From: CAMLJR01 sp964500675
GTDB taxonomy: Bacteria > Pseudomonadota > Gammaproteobacteria > Pseudomonadales > CAMLJR01
Assembly: GCA_964500675.1 (NCBI GenBank)
Contig: CAZCNY010000005.1
Span: 62,001 to 126,000 of the forward strand
Length of the DNA stretch: 64,000 nucleotides
Direction: 5' to 3'
In this document: positions 42,272 to 51,303 of the stretch, one piece after another
Position numbering within the stretch: position 1 is the first letter of the stretch
How the letters are laid out: every line of letters starts with the position of its first letter
Made by a program: the position numbers and the translations under genes
The notes under the pieces: generated by a model
What the model was told of the DNA's origin: nothing
What the model saw: only the letters and a program-made list of their open reading frames with translations
Database searches by the model: none

Positions 42272-43819
42272 TCAACCCGCCGTCACACGCAACACTTCTT
42301 CGACCGTGGTTTGGCCAGATACGATGCGACGATAACCATCTTCGACAATGCCGGGACTGCGCGTGCGCGCATAAGCGACCATATTCTGTTCGCTCGCGCG
42401 CTCATGAATCATCGTGCGCAGACGATCGTCGATTTCGATAAATTCATAAATACCGGTGCGGCCGCGATAGCCGCTTTTATTGCAGAGCGCACAACCGCGC
42501 GCATGAAACAGCTGCGGTGGATTCGTTGCATCGAGATGCAGCAGCGCGCATTCGGCTGCATCGGGTGTGTACGACTCTTTGCACTCATTGCAGAGCAAAC
42601 GCACCAAACGCTGCGCCATCACCGCGAGCAAACTCGACGACAACAAAAACGGTTCGATGCCCATATCCTGTAAACGCGTGATCGCGCCGATCGCGGTATT
42701 CGTGTGCAACGTCGACAACACCAAATGGCCGGTCAAACTTGCCTGCACCGCGATCTGCGCAGTTTCACCGTCGCGAATTTCGCCGACCATCACCACATCG
42801 GGATCCTGGCGCAAAATCGCGCGCAAGCCCCGCGCAAACGTCATATCGACTTTCGGATTAACCTGCGTCTGCCCGATGCCGGGCAACAGATATTCGATCG
42901 GATCTTCGATCGTCAAAATATTGCGGCTCGCATCGTTGATATGCGTAAGGCCCGCGTACAGCGTCGTGGTTTTACCCGAGCCCGTCGGCCCTGTTACCAG
43001 CACGATACCGTGCGCGGTGCCCAGCGCTTTGCGATAGCCATCGAGCACCTGCCTGTTCATTTGCAGCTGATCGAGCTGCAATTGGCCGGCCTGCTTATCA
43101 AGCAGACGCAACACGACGCGTTCGCCGTGCGCCGATGGAATTGTCGAGACGCGAATATCGACGGCGTGGCCCGCGAGCTTGATCGAAATACGCCCGTCCT
43201 GCGGCACGCGCTTTTCGGCGATATCGAGTTTCGCCATTACTTTCAACCGCGAAACGAGCAATGGCGCGAGCATGCGTTTGGGCGACAACACTTCGGTCAA
43301 CACGCCATCGACGCGATAGCGCACGGTCAATTTGTCCTCGAAAGTTTCGATATGAATATCGGAGGCTTTTTCGCGCACCGCTTGCGAGAGAATGGCGTTG
43401 ATTAAACGAATGACGGGCGCATCGTCCTCGGCATCCATCAAATCGCCCGTTTCGGGAATTTCGTCGGCGAGGCGCGTGAGATCGATGTCAGCGCCCATAT
43501 CCTCTGCCATCTGCACAGCTTCGTTGTTGCCGCGTTGAAACGCCAAACTCAAATGCTGCTGAAATTGTTCGGGAGACAGCAATTCCCATTGCAGCGGTGT
43601 GTCGAGCGCGCGCCGCAGCTCGATCATCACATCGACTTTGAGACCGGGGCGATACCACACGCGCAATGGCGAACGATTTTCATCGACGCTATCGAGATCG
43701 AGCAGTACGCCGTGATTTTGCGCGAAGGTAAAATGCAATTGTCTAACCGCGCGCGGGCTATCGACGCCTGCCGTCGACGCAGCTACCGCTTGCGGTTCAA
43801 CCGGAACCATTTCGTTCAC
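42272..43819 (-). CDS. gspE: Type II secretion ATPase
   Basis: A 515-residue hexameric traffic ATPase. Walker A is GPTGSGKTTT (277-286); the Asp and His boxes (EDPIEYLL, LVLSTLHTNTA) and Walker B (DPDVVMVGEIRD) follow. A zinc-binding four-Cys module is present (CNEC ... CALC). The start is a GTG overlapping the gspD stop (GTGA), with an ATG three codons later as an alternative. Located at the inner membrane face via GspL. Confidence 0.95.
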   Translation of the reverse strand: MNEMVPVEPQAVAASTAGVDSPRAVRQLHFTFAQNHGVLLDLDSVDENRSPLRVWYRPGLKVDVMIELRRALDTPLQWELLSPEQFQQHLSLAFQRGNNEAVQMAEDMGADIDLTRLADEIPETGDLMDAEDDAPVIRLINAILSQAVREKASDIHIETFEDKLTVRYRVDGVLTEVLSPKRMLAPLLVSRLKVMAKLDIAEKRVPQDGRISIKLAGHAVDIRVSTIPSAHGERVVLRLLDKQAGQLQLDQLQMNRQVLDGYRKALGTAHGIVLVTGPTGSGKTTTLYAGLTHINDASRNILTIEDPIEYLLPGIGQTQVNPKVDMTFARGLRAILRQDPDVVMVGEIRDGETAQIAVQASLTGHLVLSTLHTNTAIGAITRLQDMGIEPFLLSSSLLAVMAQRLVRLLCNECKESYTPDAAECALLHLDATNPPQLFHARGCALCNKSGYRGRTGIYEFIEIDDRLRTMIHERASEQNMVAYARTRSPGIVEDGYRRIVSGQTTVEEVLRVTAG

Positions 43820-45999
43820 GGCTGCGCCCCAGCGGGAGCGGCCTCGGTGGCGGGATTGGTAGTCGCAGGAGCATTGGTGGCCGCCGGAGCATTGGTAGCC
43901 GCGGGAATATTGTTAGCGGCAGCGGGCGCACTGGATGGTGTCGGCGCAGCGGATTTTTCCGCGGAGTCTTGCAGATCGCTTTGATGTTTCTGGCGCTGCA
44001 TCTCTTCAATTTTTTTTAGCTGCTCCTCCCATTCGGGCAGCAATGGCAATTCGCTCTTCTTGAGAAAATCGGAGCCGCGCTCGCGCGTACCCAACTGCTC
44101 GTCGCGGATGTAACGATATTTTTCGCCCGTGGCCCCCGTTAGCTCGCGGCCATCCCGCACGATTATCGGCCGCAAAAATACCATCAAATTCGTTTTTTGT
44201 TTGGTTGCCGAGCTGCTGCGAAACAGCCGCCCCACAAGCGGAAGATCGCCCAACAAAGGTACTTTCTGCGCCGTTTCCTGAACTTCATCCTTGATCAACC
44301 CCCCCAGCACAACGGTTTGGCCGTTATCCGATAAAATTTTGCTTTCGATTTTGCGCTCGTTAGTGATGACATCGGTGGCGCCAACCGTGCCCGCATCGCC
44401 GCTGACACTGGAAACTTCCTGCGAAATTTCCAGTACCAGCGAATCGCCTTCGTTGATATGCGGTGTCACTTTCAACGTGAGGCCGACATTTTGGCGCTGA
44501 ATGGTTTGAAACGGACTGCTGACGGCCGATGCGCCGCCCGTCTGCGTGTACGAGCCAGTTTTAAACGGAACTTGCTGGCCGACAACGATCGATGCTTCTT
44601 CGTTGTCGAGCGTCAACAGCGAAGGCGTTGACAAAATATTTGCATCGGCATTTTTCTGCAGCGCGCTTAATACCGCGGTAAAACTGAAGTTATTGCTGAC
44701 ACGACCAATACCGAATATCTGCCCTTCCGATCCCGCGATGGCCTTCCCGAGCAAAAAGCGCGGGTCGGTACTCGTAGTCGAGGTTGAAGTTGACGCCGCG
44801 CTGAGATCGACACCGAAAGCTGCCCCGGCCGCATTCGCCAACACGCCATTATTCTGCGACGAGCCGCCGAATCCTCCACCGGCATTGGCGAACATCCACT
44901 GAATACCGAGGTCGTTTTCCTTGGTACCCGTCATTTCAACGATAATCGCCTCGACCAATACCTGCGCGCGGCGAATATCGAGACGGTCAATGACCGCATC
45001 GAGCGACGACATCACATCGGCTTCCGCCGTGATAATGAGAGAATTGGTGCCTTCATCGGCTTCGATGGTCGCTTTACCTTTACCGCCGCTGCTTTGGGCG
45101 GCTTGACCCGGTTGCATCTGTGCAACGTTTTGCATGACCTTATTCAAAACCGTCGCCAAATCTTTTGCTTTCGCATATTGCAAATAACGCACTCTGACAT
45201 TGCCGCTTTGCGCGAGCGGGCCATCGAGATGCGAGATTAATGAGCGCACACGTTGACGCTGTATATCGTCGCCGCTGACAAGAATGCTGTTGGTGCGCTT
45301 ATCCGCGACAAGCGTCAGACTTTTTCCGGCGATCTCACCGCCCTGCGCTTTGGTCGGATCGCCCTTGTCCAGTTCGTTAATCATGCGCACGATTTCGTCA
45401 GCCGATGCGTGCTGAAGCTGAATGACTTCGGTCTCGCCAACCGCCGCTTTGTCGATGCGCTCAATCACGGCGCGGATGCTGGCGATATTCGAGGCCATAT
45501 CCGAAATGATGATCGCGTTGCTCGGACCATACGCCGCCATATGTGCTTGTTGCGGCGCCAGCGGACGCAATACCGGAATCAATGTCGCCGCAGAAATATT
45601 TCTGAGCTGAATGACTTCGGTGACGATCGCGCTGTTGTCGCGCTGATTGGCACCGACAACGGGTGCCGCCGAGGATTTTGCGTCGCGTGCAGGCACAATT
45701 TTCACCACGCCGCCCGATTCGATCGCGGCGAAGCCGTTGACATCGAGAATCGACAAAAATAAATCGTAGAGTTGCTGTTTGTTGAGCGGCTGCGACGAAA
45801 TGACTTGCACATGACCTTTCGCTTTCGGATCGACAATAATCGTTTTTCCCGTCACCTGCGCGACAAAACGCACGACTTCTTCCAATTCCGTATCTTTAAA
45901 ATTAATCGTGAAAGTCTGCTCTTCAGCATGCGTGAACATTGCCGTCAACATACACAGCACCAGCAGCGGTACACGCAGAATTTGCAACAATTTACTCAC
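43816..45999 (-). CDS. gspD: Type II secretion outer membrane secretin
   Basis: A 727-residue secretin that forms the outer membrane channel. Signal peptide (MSKLLQILRVPLLVLCMLTAMFTHA), N0 domain (FTINFKDTELEEVVRFVAQVTGKTIIVDP), repeated N1-N3 KH-like domains (VIQLRNISAATLIPVLRPL, VIQLQHASADEIVRMI, VRYLQYAKAKDLATVL), and the barrel with VPLLGDLPLVGRLF. The C-terminus is a low-complexity Ala/Thr/Asn/Pro tail with repeated AATNAP units. No pilotin (GspS) gene is adjacent. The GTG start has AAGGA upstream. Confidence 0.95.
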   Translation of the reverse strand: MSKLLQILRVPLLVLCMLTAMFTHAEEQTFTINFKDTELEEVVRFVAQVTGKTIIVDPKAKGHVQVISSQPLNKQQLYDLFLSILDVNGFAAIESGGVVKIVPARDAKSSAAPVVGANQRDNSAIVTEVIQLRNISAATLIPVLRPLAPQQAHMAAYGPSNAIIISDMASNIASIRAVIERIDKAAVGETEVIQLQHASADEIVRMINELDKGDPTKAQGGEIAGKSLTLVADKRTNSILVSGDDIQRQRVRSLISHLDGPLAQSGNVRVRYLQYAKAKDLATVLNKVMQNVAQMQPGQAAQSSGGKGKATIEADEGTNSLIITAEADVMSSLDAVIDRLDIRRAQVLVEAIIVEMTGTKENDLGIQWMFANAGGGFGGSSQNNGVLANAAGAAFGVDLSAASTSTSTTSTDPRFLLGKAIAGSEGQIFGIGRVSNNFSFTAVLSALQKNADANILSTPSLLTLDNEEASIVVGQQVPFKTGSYTQTGGASAVSSPFQTIQRQNVGLTLKVTPHINEGDSLVLEISQEVSSVSGDAGTVGATDVITNERKIESKILSDNGQTVVLGGLIKDEVQETAQKVPLLGDLPLVGRLFRSSSATKQKTNLMVFLRPIIVRDGRELTGATGEKYRYIRDEQLGTRERGSDFLKKSELPLLPEWEEQLKKIEEMQRQKHQSDLQDSAEKSAAPTPSSAPAAANNIPAATNAPAATNAPATTNPATEAAPAGAQP

Positions 46000-46030
46000 T
46001 TCAATTCCTTAGCGATAAAATAATTTTTAT

Positions 46031-47038
46031 TCAGTCGGCATTGCCGTTGTTTTGTAACGACACCATCAGCACAACATCTTCGTTGCCGCGATGCACGGTA
46101 ATCGAGGCTTCATTCTGCGTGCGCAACAAGTTGTACAACTCCAATGCGCGCTGCGGGTCATCCAATCTGACATCGTTGATCATCGTGACAACATCTCCCG
46201 GCTTCAAACCGAATTTCGCGAACTGAGCGGGGTCGCGACCGGGATTGATGCGATAGCCGATCAATTTCCCATTCTCGCTGGCCGGCGTAACCTGGATTAC
46301 ATCGGCGAGACTGCCGGGATTTTGATAAAGCTGGTTGCGATAGGTTTGCGCCAACTGCGTAACGGTCTCATTGCCGCGCATATCGACCGTGCTCGTTGGC
46401 GCCGACTCCGAGGCAGCAGATTGAGATTGCGATGAAGTGCTGTTCGGATCGTACAACCAAAGCGTTTCGTAGCGACCGTTATTGTCGATGATGGCGCGGT
46501 CGACCAATACCTTGCTCAGCACCACCTTGCCCGCACCAGGCAATTGCTCGCCGATTGCAAACTGTTGCTGACGTCCATCGGCCATGATGAAAGCGCGCGC
46601 CTGTGCCGGATCGCTTGCGCTGATCACACCGAGCAATTGCAGATTGAGCGTTGTCTCTTGCGCCTGCTCTTCGACCGCAGCCACCACGCGCGGCTGCGCT
46701 CCGGCTTCACCGAACAAATGCCAGCCCGCCATTTTCTCGATATCGACCGCGCCGGCTTTTTTGCTGACAGCAGCTGCTGCGACATTGACCGGCATCACCA
46801 GCACGGGCGGGGTCGCGCGCGACGGTAACGCCAGCCACACCAAGCGCGCCAAATCCGCCAGCATGGCCGCGCCGAGCAGCACCATCAACAGCATCTGCCA
46901 ACGCCGTACTGGCACTGCGGCCAAGCGCGCCAGCAACGGCTCAAGCAAGCGCAGAGTGTTCTGCTGGTATCGTGTCCAATTATCGTTAACTGTTTGTGCC
47001 GGCAAACGGACACCCTCGCTGCAATTAAAGCGCCTCAC
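46031..47038 (-). CDS. gspC: Type II secretion protein C
   Basis: A 335-residue bitopic inner membrane protein that contacts GspD and helps select substrates. A single TM (MLLMVLLGAAMLADLARLVWLAL, about 49-70), the HR domain (GWHLFGEAG ... LQLLGVISASDPAQARAFI ... GAGKVVLSKVLVDRAII) and a C-terminal PDZ domain (LIGYRINPGRDPAQFAKFGLKPGDVVTMINDVRL). It is first in the operon. No ATG precedes the TM; GTG at 47038 has no clear ribosome-binding site, so the start is uncertain by up to 15 residues. Confidence 0.92.
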   Translation of the reverse strand: MRRFNCSEGVRLPAQTVNDNWTRYQQNTLRLLEPLLARLAAVPVRRWQMLLMVLLGAAMLADLARLVWLALPSRATPPVLVMPVNVAAAAVSKKAGAVDIEKMAGWHLFGEAGAQPRVVAAVEEQAQETTLNLQLLGVISASDPAQARAFIMADGRQQQFAIGEQLPGAGKVVLSKVLVDRAIIDNNGRYETLWLYDPNSTSSQSQSAASESAPTSTVDMRGNETVTQLAQTYRNQLYQNPGSLADVIQVTPASENGKLIGYRINPGRDPAQFAKFGLKPGDVVTMINDVRLDDPQRALELYNLLRTQNEASITVHRGNEDVVLMVSLQNNGNAD

Positions 47039-47181
47039 TTTTTCGGGCCACAGGCATTATAGGTAGAGGGGCCGACAATAGGAATTCGGAGGCAGTACTT
47101 TAGTCGCCGTGTATGAAACTCGTGTGACGCGCTAGATGCAAATGGAGCATGGCCACGACCAGCGATGCTCCACAGCTCATT

Positions 47182-47211
47182 TATTGTTGCAGCACCTATT
47201 GTTGCAGCACC
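47182..47211. repeat. Perfect 15-bp duplication spanning the degP/degQ stop codon
   Basis: Two identical units of TATTGTTGCAGCACC (47182-47196 and 47197-47211). On the minus strand they encode VLQQ-stop followed in frame by VLQQ-stop. Confidence 0.92.
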
Positions 47212-48554
47212 AAAAACAACCCTGTGCCGCCGCGCATAATCTGCAACAGCAACCGATTTGGTGAATTTTTCGCGGCATTTTTAAGATCGTCCAGCGTATG
47301 CACTTGCATGCGATTGACCGCAACGATGACGTCCCCCGGCTGCAATCCCGACGATTGCGCCGCCGAGCCCGACTCGATACCGACCACTCGAATACCATGA
47401 CCGTCGCTGCGCGGCTCCAGCTTCGCACCGGAAAGGAATGGATGTATCCCGCCAGCCGTGGCGACCTCGGCTTGCGGCGCCGCAATCGTTGCCTCGACCG
47501 TCTTGCTGCTGCCTTCGCGCAAGAGCGTCAACTTGATGGTGTCGCCGATGCGGCGCGTGCCGATTTCATTGCGCAACTCAGCCGCACTATCGATCGCCTT
47601 GCCGTCGACACTGATGACGATGTCACCCGCTTCGATCCCGGCTTTGGCCGCAGCGGAGCCCGCTTGCACTTGGGCGACCACAACGCCGCGCTGATTGCCG
47701 CCGAGATTAAAAGCCTGCGCCAAATCGGGCGTCAGATCTTGAATGACGACACCGAGCTGACCGCGCTTGACCGCGCCGTATTTGAGGATTTGATCGGCGC
47801 TATTCTTGGCCATATCCACGGGTATGGCGAAACCGATACCGACATTGCCGCCACCCGGCGCGATGATCGCGGTATTTATGCCGATCAATTCGCCTTTGAA
47901 ATTCACGAGCGCGCCACCGGAATTGCCCGGGTTGATCGACGCATCGGTCTGAATGAAGTTTTCGTAGCCTTCAATGCCCAAACCTTTGCGCCCCAGTGCG
48001 CTGACCACACCCGTCGTTACGGTTTGACCAAGACCAAACGGGTTGCCGATCGCAATCACGAAATCGCCGACCTGCGCGCTATTCGAATCGCCGATTTTCA
48101 ACGCAGTGAGCCGCACGGGGTCGATCTTCAGCACGGCGATATCGACTTCGGAATCGGAGCCGATCAATTTCGCTTTAAATGTGCGTCCATCCTGCAAGCC
48201 GACGGTAATTTCGTTAGCGCCATCGATGACGTGATGATTGGTTAAAACGATGCCTTTCGCCGCATCGATAATGACGCCGGAACCCGCGCTCTGCGTCCGC
48301 CGCTTTTGTACCTCCGCCCCCGGCGGCAGCTGGAAGAAATGACGAAATACGGGGTCGCTGAGCAACGGGTTCTGAATAGTTTGCGTACCGACCGTGGAGA
48401 TGTTGACCACCGCGGGACTGACCTGTTTGAGCAGCGGCGCGATGCTGGGTACCGCGCGACCGTCGCTATCGAAGGGGGGCAAAGAAGCCAACACGGGTTG
48501 CGCGACAACGGCGCAAAGCAGTATCAGCGCCGGGATAACTTTTTTTACTCGCAT
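47196..48554 (-). CDS. DegP/DegQ-type periplasmic serine protease
   Basis: A 452-residue Do-family protease for periplasmic quality control. Signal peptide MRVKKVIPALILLCAVVAQPVLA. The trypsin-like domain has H108 (TNHHVID), D138 (SEVDIAVLKI) and S212 (INPGNSGGAL). Two PDZ domains follow (about 265-350, GVVVAQVQAGSAAAKAGIEAGDIV; and 365-452, IRVVGIESGSAAQSSGLQPGDVI). Two PDZ domains fit DegP/DegQ/MucD rather than DegS. ATG 48554, with AGGAG 8 bases upstream, is chosen; the open frame extends further but without signal character. Its 3' end is tandemly duplicated. Confidence 0.92.
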   Translation of the reverse strand: MRVKKVIPALILLCAVVAQPVLASLPPFDSDGRAVPSIAPLLKQVSPAVVNISTVGTQTIQNPLLSDPVFRHFFQLPPGAEVQKRRTQSAGSGVIIDAAKGIVLTNHHVIDGANEITVGLQDGRTFKAKLIGSDSEVDIAVLKIDPVRLTALKIGDSNSAQVGDFVIAIGNPFGLGQTVTTGVVSALGRKGLGIEGYENFIQTDASINPGNSGGALVNFKGELIGINTAIIAPGGGNVGIGFAIPVDMAKNSADQILKYGAVKRGQLGVVIQDLTPDLAQAFNLGGNQRGVVVAQVQAGSAAAKAGIEAGDIVISVDGKAIDSAAELRNEIGTRRIGDTIKLTLLREGSSKTVEATIAAPQAEVATAGGIHPFLSGAKLEPRSDGHGIRVVGIESGSAAQSSGLQPGDVIVAVNRMQVHTLDDLKNAAKNSPNRLLLQIMRGGTGLFLVLQQ

Positions 48555-48690
48555 GCACGTAACTCCTATCAAACGGAAGGGCAAATCTGGAATGTTGCCG
48601 TTAGATGCAAAAATGCGCGGCTTTCTCCCAGCCCGACAGAATTTCCCTTGATCATCGCGCAATTGCGATGACCCAAATGCAATTGCCCAA

Positions 48691-48726
48691 ATGCAAAAAC
48701 CCCCGCTAAAGCGGGGGTTTTTGCAT
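48691..48726. terminator. Strong bidirectional-type terminator between rpoS and the protease gene
   Basis: A perfect 16-bp stem, atgcaaaaacccccgc and its complement, with loop TAAA, giving A/T runs on both sides. Fourteen bases after the rpoS stop on the minus strand. Confidence 0.93.
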
Positions 48727-48739
48727 TTGCGATTACGTT

Positions 48740-49786
48740 TCAGTTGAATACGGATTCGCCCGTCAGACCGTGCTTCTCCAGAATGTCGCGCAGACGCCGC
48801 AACGCCTCGACCTGTATTTGTCGCACGCGCTCTCGCGTCAACCCGATTTCGCGGCCGACCTCTTCGAGCGTACTCGCCTCATATCCGCGCAAACCAAAAC
48901 GACGCGCAACCACTTCACGCTGCTTCTCGGTCAACTCGCCGAGCCATTCAGCAATACTGGAACGCATATCTTCGTCTTGTAAAAGTTCGGCGGGATCGGA
49001 CACCTGCAGATCGGGAATCGTATCGAGCAACGATTTATCGGAGTCAGGCCCCAGCGGCGTATCCACCGAGGTCACACGCTCGTTCAAACCGAGCATGTGT
49101 TTAACATCCTCCACCGGCTTGTCGAGCAAATCGGCGATCTCTTCGGCGGAGGGCTCATGATCCAACTTCTGCGTCAACTCGCGCGCTGCGCGCAAGTAAA
49201 CATTCAATTCTTTCACCACGTGGATCGGCAAACGAATCGTGCGCGTTTGGTTCATAATCGCGCGCTCTATGGTCTGGCGAATCCACCAAGTCGCATAGGT
49301 CGAAAAACGGAAGCCGCGCTCGGGATCGAATTTCTCGACCGCGCGAATCAAACCTAAATTACCTTCCTCGATCAAATCGAGCAGCGACAAACCGCGATTT
49401 ACGTAGCGCCGCGCGATTTTAACCACCAAGCGCAAATTGCTTTCGATCATGCGTTTGCGGCCAGCCTCTTCACCTTTCATGGCGAGACGCGCGTAATAGA
49501 CCTCCTCTTCGGGAGTTAATAGCGGCGAGAATCCAATCTCATTGAGATAGATCTGGGTAGCATCAAGCGTTTTTTGAAGACTCACCGTTTGGCTAACGCG
49601 CCCGGTATAAACTTTGGCAGGTTTGGGTGTTACAGGAGCTTCAGACTCGCCTTCGTCGACCGCGTCCAATAAACCGGGGCCCGACGCCAGCTCACCGGCG
49701 CCATCAATCGTAAACTCCAACTCTTCCATTCCGGGAAGGTTATCGAAATCACCGCCACTGTACTGACCGTCTCTTTCGATTTGCAT
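48740..49786 (-). CDS. rpoS: Stationary-phase sigma factor RpoS
   Basis: A 348-residue group 2 sigma-70 factor for the general stress response. An acidic N-terminus precedes region 1.2 (LDATQIYLNEIGFSPLLTPEEEVYYARLA), region 2 (RRYVNRGLSLLDLIEEGNLGLIRAVEKFDPERGFRFSTYATWWIRQTIERAI), region 3 (RELTQKLDHEPSAEEIADLL) and region 4 (TLEEVGREIGLTRERVRQIQVEALRRLR). SVDTPLGPDSD and the VNRGL-type block are RpoS hallmarks. GGAAGGGG precedes the ATG. Upstream lies an AT-rich 0.8-kb region where nlpD normally stands, so the rpoS promoter must be there rather than inside nlpD. Confidence 0.95.
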   Translation of the reverse strand: MQIERDGQYSGGDFDNLPGMEELEFTIDGAGELASGPGLLDAVDEGESEAPVTPKPAKVYTGRVSQTVSLQKTLDATQIYLNEIGFSPLLTPEEEVYYARLAMKGEEAGRKRMIESNLRLVVKIARRYVNRGLSLLDLIEEGNLGLIRAVEKFDPERGFRFSTYATWWIRQTIERAIMNQTRTIRLPIHVVKELNVYLRAARELTQKLDHEPSAEEIADLLDKPVEDVKHMLGLNERVTSVDTPLGPDSDKSLLDTIPDLQVSDPAELLQDEDMRSSIAEWLGELTEKQREVVARRFGLRGYEASTLEEVGREIGLTRERVRQIQVEALRRLRDILEKHGLTGESVFN

Positions 49787-50606
49787 AGTTTTGCCCCTTC
49801 CTCAAAGTCATTCTCTATTATTCTACGCTTCGCGAATCGCATCACACCTGAATGCAAAGCAATTCAACCGCGACCGGCTACTGCAAAATGGTCAATGGCA
49901 CAACCTTCTTCTCTACCCGCTATATCTCGGCATTTGTACCGCGAGCTTTAGCGATTTTCTCCATCAAGCAAAATTAAGGCCCAAGTAGAGTTGACAGGCT
50001 CGCTGATATCGCAACAAGAATCAACCACTTTGTACACGCCAACACGACGGCGCAGAGTCTCAATAACAAAGGCAGTTCACTCACTAAAATCTTCTAACCA
50101 GCCGACTAAGGCGCACGATGCGCTCAGGGCAAATTGCCGAAACGATTTTCGCTTTTGCGATCTCCCCATCCGATATATTCATCCACTCCACGGAGCCGTG
50201 GCGAGCGACACAAAGAATTCCGGGATTATTCGCGATCGCATTACCCGTTAGACGCCTGATTCCGACCACCTTTTAAAATTTATAATAATTTGATTTGTAT
50301 AGGCTTTTCTCAAGAATGATCATGCTGCGCAAATAGAGCAGGCCGCGCGCTAAATCGAAATTTGACACCTGAACTTTCGCATCCGTTGGATGAAAGCGGT
50401 AGGACACCTGCGAATCGCGCAAAGGAGCATACACAAATAGCCCCACAATCTTCAGCGATAGAACACTAAGCCAATTATCAACTTTATCTCATAGCTCAAT
50501 GATTTTATTTGAATTATAGATAAAACAGAAAGTGAATACCCAACCAAATAATAACCAAAATAAATATAAAAATATTTTTAATTTAAAAAAAATCTAAAAA
50601 ATCCTC
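49787..50606. other. AT-rich 820-base region upstream of rpoS, no gene recognised
   Basis: No convincing coding frame on either strand and no trace of nlpD. The part from about 50270 to 50606 is strikingly rich in A/T runs compared with its neighbours, for example aaatataaaaatatttttaa near 50561. Candidate -10-like TATAAT/TTATAA strings near 50280 occur on both strands, but I cannot define a promoter. It should hold the rpoS promoter(s) and the pcm transcript end. Confidence 0.6.
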
Positions 50607-51251
50607 TTATTTTCTCACTGTTCCGGCAAGTAACGGTACGAAACGGACGGGCTCGATCACGCTACTCACGATTTCATCATCGATCCGATCAATGGCAATT
50701 AGTTGTTGTTCATGCTCATCCCCCACCGGGATGACAAGTCGACCGCCTTCGGCCAACTGCGCAATAAGCTCGGATGGAACCTCTAACGGCGCCGCCGCAG
50801 CCAAGATACCATCGAAAGGCCCTTTATCGGGCCAGCCGAGACCGCCATCCGCCAAACGCAGATTCACATTGTAAATTTTCAGCAGTCGCAATCGCTGCCG
50901 AGCTTTTTCTTGCAACGGCTGAATGCGCTCCATGCTGTACACCTGCTCGACATCGGGCATGCGGGCCAATACCGCGGTTTGATAACCCGAACCGGTGCCG
51001 ATTTCTAAAATACGCGAGCGGGGACCGCTCTGAAACAACAACTCGGTCATGCGCGCGACGATATAGGGTTGCGATAACGTCTGCTGATAACCGATAGGCA
51101 GCGCGCTGTCTTCATAAGCGCGCTGGGCGAGTGCTTCATCGAGAAAAATATGGCGCGGCGTGCTGCGCATCAAATCGAGCACGGCGATATTGCGAATTCC
51201 CTGTTCGCGCAATCGCTGCATCATACGATCGCGCGTGCGCTGGGAGGTCAT
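50607..51251 (-). CDS. pcm: Protein-L-isoaspartate O-methyltransferase
   Basis: Repairs isomerised Asp/Asn residues by SAM-dependent methylation; cytosolic. It has 214 residues (E. coli ~208). Motifs: TPRHIFLDEALAQRAYEDSALPIGYQQTLSQPYIVARMTELL, the SAM-binding ILEIGTGSGYQTAVLA, and GGRLVIPVGDEHEQQL. ATG at 51251 begins MTSQRTRDRMMQRLREQG, as in Pseudomonas Pcm; however, a TTG 30 bases upstream has an AGGAG box at ideal spacing and could add ten residues. It follows truD directly; surE, usual between them, is absent. Confidence 0.93.
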   Translation of the reverse strand: MTSQRTRDRMMQRLREQGIRNIAVLDLMRSTPRHIFLDEALAQRAYEDSALPIGYQQTLSQPYIVARMTELLFQSGPRSRILEIGTGSGYQTAVLARMPDVEQVYSMERIQPLQEKARQRLRLLKIYNVNLRLADGGLGWPDKGPFDGILAAAAPLEVPSELIAQLAEGGRLVIPVGDEHEQQLIAIDRIDDEIVSSVIEPVRFVPLLAGTVRK

Positions 51252-51303
51252 GCCGATCCCAGTCAGTTTTTCTAGCTCCAAGCTGAACTCCTACTATCTG
51301 TTG

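Noticed and set aside
47298..48245. A 315-codon plus-strand open frame opposite the DegP/DegQ-type gene
   Set aside because: Pure shadow of the protease gene, with Arg/His/Asp-rich composition and no family features.
50270..50606. AT-rich region considered as a mobile element scar or origin
   Set aside because: No inverted terminal repeats, target duplications, iterons or DnaA-box series could be recognised.
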